A stretch of DNA of 64,000 bases from Pseudomonas fluorescens Q2-87. GTDB taxonomy: Bacteria > Pseudomonadota > Gammaproteobacteria > Pseudomonadales > Pseudomonadaceae. Positions within the stretch are counted from its first letter, which is position 1; each line of letters opens with the position of its first letter. The stretch lies in the NCBI RefSeq assembly GCF_000281895.1, contig NZ_CM001558.1, positions 4,964,556 through 5,028,555 of the forward strand. Reading direction: 5' to 3'. Positions 19,619 to 30,368 of this stretch are shown piece by piece. The notes under the pieces are model-generated. The model had not been told where the DNA came from, did no database searches, and worked only from the letters and a program-made list of their open reading frames with translations. The position numbers were made by a program, and so were the translations under genes.

Positions 19619-20754
19619 AGTTTCTCCGCCGCTTCGCGCAGCGTCTCCTCACGCTTGGCAAAGCACAGGCGCACCAGGCACTGGCCCTGCGGTGGGTTCT
19701 GGTAGAAGACCGAGACCGGGATCGTCGCCACACCGTGCTCGCGGGTCATCCAGACCGCCATATCGACATCATTCAAGTCCGGACGGATTTGCGAGTAATC
19801 CACCAGTTGGAAATAGGTACCGGCCACCCGTGTGAAGCTGAACCGCGACGGGGCCAGCAGATCACAGAACAGGTCGCGCTTGGCCTGGTAGAAATCCGGC
19901 AGCGCCTCGACGTGCTCCGGATGCTCGGCCATGTAGTCGGCCAGGGCGTACTGCAACGGTGTCACACCGCAGAAGCTGACGTACTGGTGCACCTTGCGCA
20001 GTTCAGTCGTCAGGGCCGGCGGCGCCACCACGTAGCCGGTTTTCCAGCCGGTGACGTGATAGGTCTTGCCGAACGAACTGACCACGAAAGCCCGTCGATA
20101 CAGCTCCTCGTGGGCCAGCACGCTGGCATGGGACACGCCGTCAAACACCAAGTGTTCATAGACTTCGTCGCTGATCAGGTAGATGTCCCGGTCGCGAATC
20201 AGCGCCGCCAGTTGATCCAGTTCGGCATGGCTGATCAAGGCGCCGCTGGGGTTGTGCGGCGTGTTGAGGATGATCATGCGCGTGCGCGAGCTCAGGGCCT
20301 CACCGAGCTTTTGGAAATCGATGGCGAAATCACCCAGGCCCAGTTGCACATGCACGCAGCGCCCGCCGGCCAATTGCACCGCCGGCTCGTAGCTGTCATA
20401 GCAAGGGTCAAATACGATCACTTCGTCGCCGCTGTGCACCACCGCCGCGATGGCACAGAAAATCGCCTGGGTCGCGCCGGGCGTCACGGTGACTTCCTGA
20501 TCGGCATCAACCGTGGCGCCATAGCTACGGCTGATTTTCGCCGCGATCTGCTGACGCAGGGCCGGCAAACCGGTCATCGGCGAATACTGGTTATGGCCCT
20601 GGGCGATGTGCCGGCCAACCGCATCGCGCAGAGCCTGCGGGCCATCAAAATCGGGAAATCCCTGGGACAGGTTCAGCGCGCCGGTCTGCGCAGCGAGCTG
20701 GGACATCTGGGTGAAGATAGTAATGCCAACATTCGGCAACTTGCTGGTGATCAT
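19606..20754 (-). CDS. PLP-dependent aminotransferase, methionine/glutamine type (YbdL-like)
   Basis: This 382-residue fold-type I aminotransferase has the PLP-lysine in SSFGKTYHVTGWKTGY near residue 235 and the substrate/PLP motifs NTPHNPSG near 165 and SDEVYEHLVF near 200. It resembles YbdL/MtnE-like enzymes that transaminate methionine or its oxo acid, the last step of methionine salvage. I chose the ATG at 20754 (MITSKLPNVGITIF). It overlaps the amidase gene downstream by 13 bases. Confidence 0.87.
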   Translation of the reverse strand: MITSKLPNVGITIFTQMSQLAAQTGALNLSQGFPDFDGPQALRDAVGRHIAQGHNQYSPMTGLPALRQQIAAKISRSYGATVDADQEVTVTPGATQAIFCAIAAVVHSGDEVIVFDPCYDSYEPAVQLAGGRCVHVQLGLGDFAIDFQKLGEALSSRTRMIILNTPHNPSGALISHAELDQLAALIRDRDIYLISDEVYEHLVFDGVSHASVLAHEELYRRAFVVSSFGKTYHVTGWKTGYVVAPPALTTELRKVHQYVSFCGVTPLQYALADYMAEHPEHVEALPDFYQAKRDLFCDLLAPSRFSFTRVAGTYFQLVDYSQIRPDLNDVDMAVWMTREHGVATIPVSVFYQNPPQGQCLVRLCFAKREETLREAAEKLCVI

Positions 20755-20825
20755 GCGGGGTTCCCTGCGCTGCACCCGGCTCTGGTGCGGCGCGGGAGAG
20801 ATCGAGGATAGCCCAATCACCGGGC

Positions 20826-20860
20826 ATGAAAAAGGGTGCCACCAAGGGCACCCTTTTCAT
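20826..20860 (-). terminator. Rho-independent terminator downstream of der
   Basis: Stem AAAAGGGTGCC/GGCACCCTTTT with a short loop and a T run on the minus strand. Both neighbouring genes are on the minus strand; this one should end the der transcript. Confidence 0.75.
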
Positions 20861-20874
20861 GTCGCCGAACGACC

Positions 20875-20997
20875 GTGGCGAGGGAGCTTGCTCCCGCTGG
20901 GCTGCGCAGCAGCCCCTGGGTTGTGCCTGATGCACTGCGGGGGCAGAGACATCTGGGGGGCGCTTCGCACCCCAGCGGGAGCAAGCTCCCTCGCCAC
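20875..20997. repeat. REP doublet (subtype B)
   Basis: Inverted 26-base arms at 20875-20900 and 20972-20997 with core GAGGGAGCTTGCTCCC, around a GC-rich spacer. It lies between the der terminator and der. Confidence 0.85.
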
Positions 20998-21024
20998 ACA
21001 AGCTTGCGGGCAACAGGTATTGAA

Positions 21025-22497
21025 TCAGCGCTTGTCGCGGCGCTTCTTGTCGGCCTTCTTGTGGTGCGACATCAAGCGGCGCTTCTTGTTGACCTGGCGG
21101 TCGGTGAGCGTGTTCTTGTTGCCTTCGTACGGGTTCTCGCCGCCCTTGAATTCAATGCGGATCGGCGTGCCGACCAGCTTCAGGACGCGGCGATAAGTGT
21201 TTTCCAAGTAACGAACATACGACTTGGGCACCTTCTCGATCTGGTTACCGTGGATCACGATAATCGGCGGGTTGGCACCGCCCAAGTGGGCATAGCGCAG
21301 CTTGATCCGACGGTTGTTGACCATTGGTGGCGCGTGCTCGCCAACGGCGTCTTCCAGGATCTGGGTCAGGCGGTTGGTCGGCCAGCGGGTGACCGCCGAC
21401 TTGAACGAGTTCTGCACCGACGCGTAGAGGTTGCCCACGCCCGTGCCGTGCAGGGCCGAGATGAAGTGGATGTCGGCGAAGTCGACGAAGAACAGCCGGC
21501 GCTGCAATTCGACCTTCACGAAATCCCGCTCGCTCGGCGTCATGCCGTCCCACTTGTTGATCGCGATGACCAATGCACGACCGGCCTCCAGAGCGAAGCC
21601 CAGCAGGTTCAGGTCGTGGTCGACCACGCCCTCGCGGGCGTCCATCACGAAGATCACCACGTTGGCGTCTTTGATCGCCTGCAGGGTCTTGACCACGGAG
21701 AACTTTTCAACTTCTTCGTGGATCTTTCCGCGCTTACGCACACCGGCGGTGTCGATCAGCGTGTACTTCTCTTCGTTACGCTCGAAAGGAATGTAGATGC
21801 TGTCACGGGTGGTGCCGGGCTGGTCGTACACGATGACCCGGTCTTCGCCGAGCATGCGGTTGACCAACGTCGACTTGCCCACGTTCGGGCGGCCGATGAT
21901 CGCGATCTTGATCCCGTCCTTTTCGCTTGGGCCCGGAATGCGCTTGGCTTCCTCGCCTTCGGCAACGATCTCTTCTTCGCCGTCTTCCGGCTCTTCCGCG
22001 TCGTCTTTGGGGAAGCTCTCCAGAGCGATTTCCAGCATCTGGGTGATGCCACGCCCGTGGGCACCGGCGATCGGGATCGCCTGGCCCATGCCCAACGGTG
22101 CGAATTCGGCGCGAGCCATGTCCGGGTCGATGTTGTCGACCTTGTTGGCGACCACGTAGGAACGCTTGTTACGCTTGCGCAAATGCTCGGCGATCATCTG
22201 GTCGGCGGCGGTAAAACCGGCCTTGGCGTCTACCAGGAACAGCACCACATCGGCTTCTTCGATGGCAAGCAGCGACTGCTCGGCCATTTTTTCGTCCATG
22301 CCGTGTTCATCACCGGAGATGCCGCCGGTGTCGACCAGAATATAGGTACGCCCTTGCCACTTGGCCTCACCGTATTGGCGATCACGGGTCAGACCGGACA
22401 AGTCGCCGACAATGGCGTCGCGAGTCCTGGTCAGGCGGTTGAACAAGGTGGACTTGCCGACGTTCGGTCGGCCCACCAGGGCGATTACGGGAACCAT
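21025..22497 (-). CDS. der: Ribosome assembly GTPase Der (EngA)
   Basis: This 490-residue essential GTPase matures the 50S subunit. It has two tandem GTPase domains, with P-loops [14 protein letters not shown] near residue 8 and [15 protein letters not shown] near 205, NKVDN and NKWDG G4 motifs, and a C-terminal KH-like domain ending in a basic tail ([11 protein letters not shown]). An acidic linker (about 160-190) separates the two domains. I chose the ATG at 22497 ([16 protein letters not shown]). It follows bamB, as in other gammaproteobacteria. Confidence 0.97.
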   Translation of the reverse strand: MVPVIALVGRPNVGKSTLFNRLTRTRDAIVGDLSGLTRDRQYGEAKWQGRTYILVDTGGISGDEHGMDEKMAEQSLLAIEEADVVLFLVDAKAGFTAADQMIAEHLRKRNKRSYVVANKVDNIDPDMARAEFAPLGMGQAIPIAGAHGRGITQMLEIALESFPKDDAEEPEDGEEEIVAEGEEAKRIPGPSEKDGIKIAIIGRPNVGKSTLVNRMLGEDRVIVYDQPGTTRDSIYIPFERNEEKYTLIDTAGVRKRGKIHEEVEKFSVVKTLQAIKDANVVIFVMDAREGVVDHDLNLLGFALEAGRALVIAINKWDGMTPSERDFVKVELQRRLFFVDFADIHFISALHGTGVGNLYASVQNSFKSAVTRWPTNRLTQILEDAVGEHAPPMVNNRRIKLRYAHLGGANPPIIVIHGNQIEKVPKSYVRYLENTYRRVLKLVGTPIRIEFKGGENPYEGNKNTLTDRQVNKKRRLMSHHKKADKKRRDKR

Positions 22498-22526
22498 GCG
22501 GCTCTCCACTTCGTTATTTCAGAAAA

Positions 22527-22553
22527 TACAAAAGCCGCTGCGAGGCAGCGGCT
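22527..22553 (-). terminator. Terminator-like hairpin between bamB and der
   Basis: An eight-base stem AGCCGCTG/CAGCGGCT is followed on the minus strand by TTTTGTATTTT. It may partly end transcripts from bamB before der. Confidence 0.6.
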
Positions 22554-22630
22554 GGTGCTCGGGGCAGTCTGTGCAAGCCCTGCAAACCTTGTGAACAAGG
22601 CCGCTTGGGGGATTAGCCCCAAGCATAGTC

Positions 22631-23782
22631 TTACTTGATGGTCAGGGCTTCCAGTTTGCCGCTGTTGCCATATACATAAATCATGTTGCCCGCCACCAGC
22701 GGACGAGCCCGCAGGCCGTCGCTGTCGATGCGCTCGCGGCCGACGAAACGGCCGTCCACCTGACTGAGCAGGTGCAGGTAACCTTCCAGGTCACCCACTG
22801 CCACGTAGCTGGAAAACACTTCCGGGGCCGACAGTTGACGACGGGCCAGGGAGTCGTTGCTCCACAAAGCAGTAGTGGAGCGCTCGTCGACGCCTTCAAC
22901 CGTGCCCGAGGACAGGCTCACGTAGACGCTGCCAAAACCCTGGGCGACACCGGCGTAGCTGGACGCATCGCGCTGCCACAGCGGACGACCGCTTTCCAGG
23001 TCCAGCGCCGCGACGCGACCCTGGTAGCTGGCGACATACAGTGTACCGCCGGACAGCAACAGGCCGCCGTCGATGTCGACCACACGTTCCAGTTCCGAAC
23101 GACCTTGTGGGACCGCTACCCGTTGCTCCCAGACCGGTACGCCGTTAGAAATATCCAGGGCGACCACTTTACCGGTCGACAGGCCAGCCACCGCGAGGCG
23201 GTTGGTGACGATCGGCGCACTGGTGCCACGCAGGGTCAGTACCGCCGGGGTGCTGTCGTACAACCAGCGCTGATTGCCGGTGGCGGCATCCAGGCCGATC
23301 AGGCGGTCGTCCTGGGTCTGGACCACGACCACATCGCCATTGGTGGCTGGCGGTGCGAGGACTTCACTGGTCACGCGGGCGCGCCATTTCTCTTCACCGC
23401 TGCTTGCGTCCAGGGCGACGATCTCACCCTTGAGCGTGCCGATCATGACCAGCCCGTAACCCACGCCAACGGCGCCGGAAACAGGCAGTTCGAGATCTTT
23501 CTTCCACTTCACGTCGCCATTGCTGCGATCCATCGCCATGACCACGCCCGTGACGTCGCCTGCATAGATGGTGTCGCCATCAATAGCCGGCACCAGCATG
23601 TTGTAGGTTTCACCCTGGCCATCGCCAATGGAACGGCTCCACTGCTTCTGCAGCACGACTTCTTCTTTGAAGTCGGTCAGTTCGGCCGGAGGCAGTTCTT
23701 TTTTGCTGTTGCTGCTGCAACCCGCGGCCAGAATGGCCAGGGCCAGCAATGCTGCATGTTTCCAACGGATCACGTCACGCAT
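22631..23782 (-). CDS. bamB: Outer-membrane assembly lipoprotein BamB
   Basis: This 383-residue lipoprotein of the BAM complex helps fold beta-barrel proteins into the outer membrane. The lipobox is LAAGC near residue 20. The rest is an eight-bladed PQQ-type beta-propeller, seen as repeated blades such as GDVKWKKDLELP and SGEEKWRARV. I chose the ATG at 23782, which overlaps the end of yfgM by eight bases; the longer upstream frame lies inside yfgM. Confidence 0.95.
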   Translation of the reverse strand: MRDVIRWKHAALLALAILAAGCSSNSKKELPPAELTDFKEEVVLQKQWSRSIGDGQGETYNMLVPAIDGDTIYAGDVTGVVMAMDRSNGDVKWKKDLELPVSGAVGVGYGLVMIGTLKGEIVALDASSGEEKWRARVTSEVLAPPATNGDVVVVQTQDDRLIGLDAATGNQRWLYDSTPAVLTLRGTSAPIVTNRLAVAGLSTGKVVALDISNGVPVWEQRVAVPQGRSELERVVDIDGGLLLSGGTLYVASYQGRVAALDLESGRPLWQRDASSYAGVAQGFGSVYVSLSSGTVEGVDERSTTALWSNDSLARRQLSAPEVFSSYVAVGDLEGYLHLLSQVDGRFVGRERIDSDGLRARPLVAGNMIYVYGNSGKLEALTIK

Positions 23783-24416
23783 CCCCTTTGGCCAGGTCGT
23801 CGAGCTTGATTTGCAGGCCACCGACCGCGGCTTCATCCGACAGCGCAGCCTTCGCTTTCTGGTAGGCCGCATGGGCCTCATCGGCGCGGCCCAGCTGTAC
23901 CAGCAGGTCGCCCTTGAGTTCTTCGCGGGTCGCCAGGAACGCCTTGTCGGCATCACCGTCGAGCAGCTTCAACGCGTCTTCGGTCTTGTTCTGAGCCGCC
24001 AACACCTGTGCCAGGCGCTGACGCGCCACTTCGCCCAAGGTTGGGTTGGCCGGCTTGTCGACGATGCCTTTGAGTTCGGTGGCCGCGTCATCCAGCTTGC
24101 CGCTATCCACCGCAACCTTGGCCACGAACAGGCGACCGTATTGCGCATAGGCGGTGCCGCCGAATTCCTTGTCGAGCTTGCCGGCCAGGTCCGCCACACG
24201 GGCAGCGTCAGGCTTGCCGTCGGGAGTCAGCGTGGTTTCCAGCAATTGCTGGTAAAGCGCCGAGGCGCCTTGCGACTGGCTGCTCTGGTATTTCTGGTAG
24301 GCCTGCCAGCCGAACACGATGACCAGCGCCAACAGGCCGCCAGTGACCAGCGGCTTGCCGTTGCGCGTCCACCAGTCCTTCAAATCCGCCAGCTGTTCAT
24401 CTTCGGTACTCGACAC
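23775..24416 (-). CDS. yfgM: YfgM-family SecYEG-associated TPR protein
   Basis: This 213-residue inner-membrane protein has a short cytoplasmic N-terminus, one membrane helix (VTGGLLALVIVFGWQAYQ near 24-41) and a periplasmic part with TPR-like helices. YfgM binds SecYEG and periplasmic chaperones in E. coli. The start is a GTG at 24416 (MSSTEDEQLADLKDWW). Its place between hisS and bamB is the conserved one. Confidence 0.92.
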   Translation of the reverse strand: MSSTEDEQLADLKDWWTRNGKPLVTGGLLALVIVFGWQAYQKYQSSQSQGASALYQQLLETTLTPDGKPDAARVADLAGKLDKEFGGTAYAQYGRLFVAKVAVDSGKLDDAATELKGIVDKPANPTLGEVARQRLAQVLAAQNKTEDALKLLDGDADKAFLATREELKGDLLVQLGRADEAHAAYQKAKAALSDEAAVGGLQIKLDDLAKGDA

Positions 24417-24456
24417 CCCAATACTCCTTAATCGCTAAATCGGCTGTTCGACAGCT

Positions 24457-25746
24457 TCAACCCTGCACGACGCAGGTGGCCAGGTGTGCAGCAAGCACAT
24501 CCCAGGCAATACTTTGTTGTTCGCCCTGGCCACGCAGGGGTTTGAAACCTACCACTTGTTGGGCCAGTTCGTCGTCACCCAGGATCAGTGCGTACAGCGC
24601 ACCGCTCTTGTCGGCTTTCTTGAACTGGCTCTTGAAGCTTCCACCGCCGGCATTGATTTGCAGGCGCAGGTTGGGCAACTGGTCGCGGATCCGCTCGCTC
24701 AATGACAAGGCTGCCAGTTCGGCGGCCTCACCAAAAGCGCACAGGTAGACGTCGACTTGACGGGACAGCTCTTGCGGAACCTTGTCCAAGGCTTCGAGCA
24801 TCAACACCAGGCGCTCGATGCCCATGGCAAAGCCCACGCCTGGAGTCGGCTTGCCGCCCATCTGCTCCACCAGCCCGTCGTAACGGCCGCCGGCGCACAC
24901 AGTGCCCTGGGCACCGAGCTTGTCGGTGACCCATTCGAAAACAGTCTTGCTGTAGTAATCCAGGCCACGAACCAACTTGGGGTTGATCACGTAGGGAATG
25001 CCGACGGCATCCAGGCGCGCCTTCAACCCTTCGAAATGCGCGCGGGATTCGTCGTCGAGGTAGTCGGCCATTTTCGGGGCGTCGACCAGCACCGCTTGGG
25101 TGTCGGCATTCTTGGTGTCGAGCACGCGCAGTGGGTTGGTCTTCAGACGGCGCTGGCTGTCTTCGTCCAGCTTGTCCAGGTGCGCGGAGAGAAACTCCAC
25201 CAACGCTTCACGGTAGCGCCCACGGGATTCGCTGGTGCCCAGGCTGTTGAGCTCGAGCTTGACCGCATCGCGAAGACCCAGCTCGCCCCACAGGCGCCAG
25301 GTCATGACGATCAGCTCGGCATCGATGTCCGGGCCGTCGAGGTTGAACACTTCGAGACCGATCTGGTGGAACTGGCGATAACGGCCTTTCTGCGGGCGTT
25401 CGTGACGGAACATCGGGCCGACGTACCAGAGTTTCTGCACCTGGCCGCCGCCTGTGATGCCATGCTCGAGCACTGCACGCACGCAGGCCGCCGTGCCTTC
25501 AGGGCGCAGGGTCAGGGAGTCACCGTTGCGGTCGTCGAAGGTGTACATCTCCTTTTCGACGATGTCGGTCACTTCACCAATGGAGCGCTTGAACAGTTCG
25601 GTGAATTCGACGATGGGCATGCGGATCTGCCGGTAACCGTAGTTATCCAGCAAACGCGCCACGGTGCCTTCGAAATAGCGCCACAGGGGCGTCTGCTCGG
25701 GCAGGATGTCGTTCATGCCACGAATGGCTTGCAGAGACTTGCTCAC
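24457..25746 (-). CDS. hisS: Histidyl-tRNA synthetase
   Basis: This 429-residue class II synthetase charges tRNA-His. Motif 2 is near [14 protein letters not shown] (residue 113) and the histidine-specific [15 protein letters not shown] lies near 257; motif 3 is [11 protein letters not shown] near 300. The anticodon-binding domain is at the C-terminus. The start is a GTG at 25746 giving [16 protein letters not shown], the usual N-terminus. Confidence 0.97.
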   Translation of the reverse strand: MSKSLQAIRGMNDILPEQTPLWRYFEGTVARLLDNYGYRQIRMPIVEFTELFKRSIGEVTDIVEKEMYTFDDRNGDSLTLRPEGTAACVRAVLEHGITGGGQVQKLWYVGPMFRHERPQKGRYRQFHQIGLEVFNLDGPDIDAELIVMTWRLWGELGLRDAVKLELNSLGTSESRGRYREALVEFLSAHLDKLDEDSQRRLKTNPLRVLDTKNADTQAVLVDAPKMADYLDDESRAHFEGLKARLDAVGIPYVINPKLVRGLDYYSKTVFEWVTDKLGAQGTVCAGGRYDGLVEQMGGKPTPGVGFAMGIERLVLMLEALDKVPQELSRQVDVYLCAFGEAAELAALSLSERIRDQLPNLRLQINAGGGSFKSQFKKADKSGALYALILGDDELAQQVVGFKPLRGQGEQQSIAWDVLAAHLATCVVQG

Positions 25747-25768
25747 AAAATTTCCTTAATTCGTTCGA

Positions 25769-26878
25769 TCAGCCGCGCGCGATGACCGCTGCGTCGGCTT
25801 CGACCTTTTCGGCCGCTTTCTGGCGGATCAGCCGTTCCAGCTCATCCACCAGATTGTCATTCGTCAGTTTCTGCGACGGCTTGCCGTCGATGTAAATCAG
25901 GTTCGGCGTACCGCCAGTCAGGCCAATATGGGCCTCCTTGGCTTCGCCCGGCCCGTTGACCACGCAACCGATCACCGCGACATCCAGCGGCACCAGCAGG
26001 TCCTCAAGGCGCCCTTCCAGCTCGTTCATGGTCTTGACCACATCGAAGTTCTGCCGCGAGCAGCTCGGGCAGGCGATGAAGTTGATCCCACGGGAACGCA
26101 GGTGCAGGGACTTGAGGATGTCGTAGCCGACTTTCACTTCCTCGACCGGATCAGCCGCCAACGAGATGCGGATGGTATCGCCAATCCCTTCGGCGAGCAG
26201 CATACCGAGGCCGACGGCAGATTTCACCGTACCCGAGCGCAACCCACCGGCTTCAGTGATGCCCAAGTGCAACGGCTGAACGATTTCCTTGGCCAACAGA
26301 CGGTAGGCTTCCACCGCCATGAACACGTCGGAAGCCTTCACGCTGACCTTGAAGTCCTGGAAATTCAGGCGTTCGAGGTGCTCGACGTGGCGCAGGGCCG
26401 ACTCTACCAGCGCCGCGGGGGTCGGTTCGCCGTATTTCTTTTGCAGGTCTTTTTCCAGGGAACCGGCGTTCACGCCGATACGGATCGGAATGCCCCGGTC
26501 ACGGGCGGCATCCACCACGGCGCGTACGCGGTCTTCGCGGCCGATGTTGCCCGGGTTGATACGCAGGCAATCTACACCCAGCTCGGCCACGCGCAAGGCA
26601 ATGCGATAGTCGAAGTGGATGTCGGCCACCAAGGGGACCTTGACCAATTGCTTGATCTTGCCGAACGCCTCGGCAGCGTCCATGTCCGGCACGGAAACCC
26701 GCACGATGTCGACACCGGCGGCTTCCAGGCGGTTGATCTGAGCGACCGTGGCGGCCACGTCGTTGGTGTCGCTGTTGGTCATGCTCTGCACAGCGATAGG
26801 CGCATCGCCGCCGACAGGCACGTTACCGACCCAGATCTTTCGGGATTCGCGACGCTTGATTGGAGATTCGCCGTGCAT
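25769..26878 (-). CDS. ispG: 4-hydroxy-3-methylbut-2-enyl-diphosphate synthase IspG
   Basis: This 369-residue iron-sulfur enzyme makes HMBPP in the MEP isoprenoid pathway, using reduced flavodoxin or ferredoxin. An N-terminal TIM barrel (starting [16 protein letters not shown]) is followed by the C-terminal cluster domain, with Cys ligands in CPSCSR near residue 269 and CVVNGPGE near 304. It starts three bases after rodZ. Confidence 0.97.
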   Translation of the reverse strand: MHGESPIKRRESRKIWVGNVPVGGDAPIAVQSMTNSDTNDVAATVAQINRLEAAGVDIVRVSVPDMDAAEAFGKIKQLVKVPLVADIHFDYRIALRVAELGVDCLRINPGNIGREDRVRAVVDAARDRGIPIRIGVNAGSLEKDLQKKYGEPTPAALVESALRHVEHLERLNFQDFKVSVKASDVFMAVEAYRLLAKEIVQPLHLGITEAGGLRSGTVKSAVGLGMLLAEGIGDTIRISLAADPVEEVKVGYDILKSLHLRSRGINFIACPSCSRQNFDVVKTMNELEGRLEDLLVPLDVAVIGCVVNGPGEAKEAHIGLTGGTPNLIYIDGKPSQKLTNDNLVDELERLIRQKAAEKVEADAAVIARG

Positions 26879-26881
26879 GAC

Positions 26882-27910
26882 TTATTGACCCAACTTCAGG
26901 CGAGCGGTCTCGCCACTGGTGAACGGAGCGATGTCGACCGGCTGGCCGTTGTAGCTGACCTGCGCGCCCCGGGCGTAACCCAGGCGTACGGCAAATGGCG
27001 GCTTGCCATTGATGGTGGTGCTGTCGCCCTTGCGCTTGAGGCCACTGAACAGCACTTTGCCGTTGCCATCGGTGACCTGTGTCCAGCAGTCGGCAACAAA
27101 CTGAATCTGTACCTGGCCTTCACCCGCGACTGGCGCCGGAGCCGGAGCTGCAGGAGCGGCGGAGGCTGTCGGCGCGACTGGAGCGGCGTGGGTAGCAGGC
27201 GCAGCCGGCGCTGGTGTGCTCGGCGCGGCAGGTGCAGCGGCAATCGGTGCTCCGCCTGTGGCCGGGGCAGCTGGCGCGGTCGGCGCGGAAGCAGGAACAG
27301 CCGGCTCAGCGCCCCCTTCGGCGTCCGCATCGTCCTGGCCTTGAGGCAGCGCCAGCGCGGTTTCGCCTTCGGCCTGGCCTTCGACTACGGCCTGGTCTTC
27401 CGGCTCGTCCAGCGGATGAATCTGGGTAGTGCCGTCCGCGCCTTCGACTTCGACATGCTCAGGGTTCATGGCGACCGGCTCCTTGTTGCGCAAGGAAGCC
27501 TGGTCCTGCCACCAGACAAAACCGCCGCCAATCACACCGATCAGCAACAACAGGCTGACGATCCGCAAAATGGTGTGGGAAACCCGCACCGGCTCTTCGA
27601 TGCGACCCAGGCTGTGCACGCTGCTGCCTTGGGCGTCGGAACCGGTGTACTGGTCGAATTGCTGGACCAGGACGGTCTGGTCCATGCCAAGCAATTTGGC
27701 ATAGGCGCGGATGTAGCCCCGGGCGAAGGTATGCCCCGGCAGTTTATCGAACGCGCCCGCTTCCAGATTGCTCAGGGAAGTCACGGTGAGATTGAGCTTG
27801 AGGGCCACTTCGGCCAGCGACCAACCATTGCTTTCGCGGGCTTGACGCAGGGTCTCACCGGGGTTTACGCGAGTCGCTGCTACAACTTCGGGATGCGCCG
27901 CTTTCATCAT
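26882..27910 (-). CDS. rodZ: Cytoskeletal shape protein RodZ
   Basis: This 342-residue bitopic membrane protein links MreB to the cell-wall elongation machinery. The N-terminal HTH (ETLRQARESNGWSLAEVALK near 20-85) binds MreB, one membrane helix lies near 112-132, then comes a long Ala/Pro-rich periplasmic linker (about 190-265) and a DUF4115 beta domain. Start codons at 27910 and 27907 are both possible; the first overlaps the pilW stop. Only the linker is low-complexity. Confidence 0.93.
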   Translation of the reverse strand: MMKAAHPEVVAATRVNPGETLRQARESNGWSLAEVALKLNLTVTSLSNLEAGAFDKLPGHTFARGYIRAYAKLLGMDQTVLVQQFDQYTGSDAQGSSVHSLGRIEEPVRVSHTILRIVSLLLLIGVIGGGFVWWQDQASLRNKEPVAMNPEHVEVEGADGTTQIHPLDEPEDQAVVEGQAEGETALALPQGQDDADAEGGAEPAVPASAPTAPAAPATGGAPIAAAPAAPSTPAPAAPATHAAPVAPTASAAPAAPAPAPVAGEGQVQIQFVADCWTQVTDGNGKVLFSGLKRKGDSTTINGKPPFAVRLGYARGAQVSYNGQPVDIAPFTSGETARLKLGQ

Positions 27911-28665
27911 TGCTCCGACAGGTATTGCTGATATTCCGGCGTACCGGGATAGAGTCTTTTGAGTTGCAGGCCATAACTTGCAGCCTTGTCGCGATCTTCA
28001 AACACGTGTGCCAACCGAACACCGAGCAATAGACTACGTGCATTTTGCTCACTCAGCAGGCTAAAACGCTCGTAGTAGTCGCGCGCGGGCACATAATGCC
28101 TGTCTTCGTAAGACAACTCAGCCATTTCCAGCAAGGCTCGCGGTTGCTGACGGTTGAGCCGTAGTGCCTTTTCCAACTGCTGGCGCGCCAGGTCACGCTG
28201 GCCGAGCTGCGCAGCCGTCATGCCAAGGTTCTCGAAAACCCGCGAACGCTCAGGATAAAGGGTATCGGCGGCAGCCTGCTCGAAACGCTCGTAGGCGTCC
28301 TTGTAGCGTTTCTGCTCGAAAAGAAAACTGCCGTAGTTGTTCAGGATCCGTGCATCTTGCGGCCGACCGGACAGCGCCTTGCGAAAGTGCTCGTCGGCCA
28401 GCTCGGGTTCCATCTCCGCCTGGAACACCAACGCCAGGGCCGCGTTGGCATCCGGGTCGGAACTGTCCAGCTCCAGGGCTTTCTTGAGCGGGACCTTGGC
28501 CCGCTCGGTCATGCCCTGTTGCAGGTAGCCAATGCCCAATTGCACATAGGCCACACGTGCCTCGTCGCGCCCCTTGCTGGTCTTCATCGGGTTGTAGTCA
28601 CCCGACAGGACACAACCGGAACAAAGGCCGGCCAACAGCAAAACGAGCGCGAAGCGCAGGGACAT
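27907..28665 (-). CDS. pilW: Type IV pilus biogenesis/stability lipoprotein PilW (PilF)
   Basis: This 252-residue lipoprotein (lipobox LCSGC near residue 18) is made almost wholly of TPR repeats. In P. aeruginosa, the equivalent PilF guides the secretin PilQ to the outer membrane to make the pilus pore. It overlaps the rodZ start and begins 12 bases after rlmN, so it belongs to the same operon. Confidence 0.93.
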   Translation of the reverse strand: MSLRFALVLLLAGLCSGCVLSGDYNPMKTSKGRDEARVAYVQLGIGYLQQGMTERAKVPLKKALELDSSDPDANAALALVFQAEMEPELADEHFRKALSGRPQDARILNNYGSFLFEQKRYKDAYERFEQAAADTLYPERSRVFENLGMTAAQLGQRDLARQQLEKALRLNRQQPRALLEMAELSYEDRHYVPARDYYERFSLLSEQNARSLLLGVRLAHVFEDRDKAASYGLQLKRLYPGTPEYQQYLSEQ

Positions 28666-28677
28666 AGAGTTCCTCTC

Positions 28678-29826
28678 TTAGTGACTGTTCGCAGCGTTTT
28701 GCACCGCATCGTCGGAGGCGTTCAATTCACGCACGGCAATGTAGCGTTCGCTGCGACGGGTGCGATCCAGCACCTGTCCTACCAATTGGCCACATGCGGC
28801 ATCGATGTCTTCGCCGCGAGTGGTACGCACGGTGACGTTGAAGCCAGCGTGGTGAAGCTGATCCTGGAAGCGACGAATCGCGTTGTTGCTCGGACGCTCG
28901 TAGCCGGAATGCGGGAACGGGTTGAACGGGATCAGGTTGATCTTGCATGGGATATTCTTGAGCAGCTCAATCATCTCGACTGCATGCTCGACCTTGTCGT
29001 TCACATCCTTGAGCAAGGTGTACTCGATTGTCAGCACACGTTTTTCGCCCAGGGACGACATGTAGCGCTGGCACGACTCGAGCAGCATCTTAAGCGGATA
29101 CTTCTTGTTGATCGGCACCAATTGGTTACGCAATGCGTCATTGGGTGCGTGCAGCGACAACGCCAGGGAGACGTCGATGTGCTTGGCCAGCTCATCGATC
29201 ATCGGCACCACGCCCGAGGTGGACAAGGTCACCCGGCGCTTGGAGATGCCGTAGCCCAGGTCATCCATCATCAGGTGCATGGCCGCGATGACGTTGTCAA
29301 AGTTCAGCAGCGGCTCACCCATGCCCATCATCACCACGTTGGTGATGGCACGGTCGACGGTCGCCGGGACGCTGCCAAAGGATTTGTTGGCAATCCACAC
29401 TTGGCCGATCACTTCGGCGGCGGTGAGGTTGCTATTGAAGCCTTGCTTGCCGGTGGAGCAGAAACTGCAATCCAGGGCACAGCCTGCCTGGGACGAAACG
29501 CACAAGGTGCCGCGTTTGCCCTGGGGAATGTAGACGGTCTCGACGCAGCTGCCGGACGCCACGCGCACCACCCACTTACGGGTGCCGTCGCTGGAAATGT
29601 CCTGGCTGACCACTTCGGGGCCGCGAATCTCGGCAACAGCCTTGAGCTTTTCGCGCAGGGCCTTGCCGACATTCGTCATGGCGTCGAAGTCGTCGACGCC
29701 AAAGTGGTGAATCCATTTCATCACCTGACCGGCACGGAAACGCTTCTCCCCGATCGAGTCGAAGAATTTCTCCATTTCCGGCTGGGTCAGCCCCAGCAGA
29801 TTGGTTTTAACAGTCGATGTAGTCAT
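28678..29826 (-). CDS. rlmN: 23S rRNA/tRNA m2A methyltransferase RlmN
   Basis: This 382-residue radical-SAM enzyme methylates A2503 of 23S rRNA and A37 of some tRNAs. The 4Fe-4S motif [11 protein letters not shown] lies near residue 118, with [12 protein letters not shown] and a C-terminal Cys in [10 protein letters not shown] near 355, the resolving cysteine. The ATG is at 29826, 28 bases after ndk. Confidence 0.96.
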   Translation of the reverse strand: MTTSTVKTNLLGLTQPEMEKFFDSIGEKRFRAGQVMKWIHHFGVDDFDAMTNVGKALREKLKAVAEIRGPEVVSQDISSDGTRKWVVRVASGSCVETVYIPQGKRGTLCVSSQAGCALDCSFCSTGKQGFNSNLTAAEVIGQVWIANKSFGSVPATVDRAITNVVMMGMGEPLLNFDNVIAAMHLMMDDLGYGISKRRVTLSTSGVVPMIDELAKHIDVSLALSLHAPNDALRNQLVPINKKYPLKMLLESCQRYMSSLGEKRVLTIEYTLLKDVNDKVEHAVEMIELLKNIPCKINLIPFNPFPHSGYERPSNNAIRRFQDQLHHAGFNVTVRTTRGEDIDAACGQLVGQVLDRTRRSERYIAVRELNASDDAVQNAANSH

Positions 29827-29854
29827 GGATTCACCTTCGCTCTTAAGCCAATGC

Positions 29855-30280
29855 TTAGCGAGCGGTTACTTCAGTAGCAGCGAAAAAGTAAGCGATTTCG
29901 CGAGCAGCAGCGGCTTCGGAGTCCGAACCGTGAACGGCGTTGGCGTCGATGGACTCGGCGAAGTCAGCACGGATGGTGCCGGCAGCAGCTTCTTTAGGGT
30001 TGGTAGCGCCCATCAGCTCACGGTTGCGAGCAATGGCGTTTTCGCCTTCCAGCACCTGAACGACAACCGGACCGGAAGTCATGAAAGCAACCAGTTCACC
30101 GAAGAAACCGCGCTCGCTGTGCTCAGCGTAGAAGCCTTCGGCTTCGGCCTTGGACAGTTGCTTCATTTTCGAAGCTACAACGCGCAGGCCAGCGTCTTCG
30201 AAGCGGGTAACGATCTTGCCGATCACGTTTTTAGCAACGGCGTCAGGCTTGATGATGGAGAAAGTACGTTGAACAGCCAT
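29855..30280 (-). CDS. ndk: Nucleoside diphosphate kinase
   Basis: This 141-residue enzyme passes phosphate between nucleoside tri- and diphosphates. The catalytic His is in NAVHGSDS near residue 117, and the N-terminus is the usual [12 protein letters not shown]. It lies between the isc operon terminator and rlmN, the conserved arrangement. Confidence 0.97.
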   Translation of the reverse strand: MAVQRTFSIIKPDAVAKNVIGKIVTRFEDAGLRVVASKMKQLSKAEAEGFYAEHSERGFFGELVAFMTSGPVVVQVLEGENAIARNRELMGATNPKEAAAGTIRADFAESIDANAVHGSDSEAAAAREIAYFFAATEVTAR

Positions 30281-30310
30281 GGTGTAACTCCAGAAACGGT
30301 AATTTGCGAA

Positions 30311-30340
30311 AAATTAAACCCGCGAATTATACGCGGGTTC
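30311..30340 (-). terminator. Rho-independent terminator of the isc operon
   Basis: An eight-base perfect stem (AACCCGCG/CGCGGGTT) is followed on the minus strand by TTTAATTTTT. It lies just after iscX. Confidence 0.85.
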
Positions 30341-30368
30341 AGGGGTATTGCCTAACCTGCCAGGTCGA

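Noticed and set aside
28357..29877. 506-codon open frame opposite pilW and rlmN
   Set aside because: It spans two real genes on the other strand and has no recognisable product.
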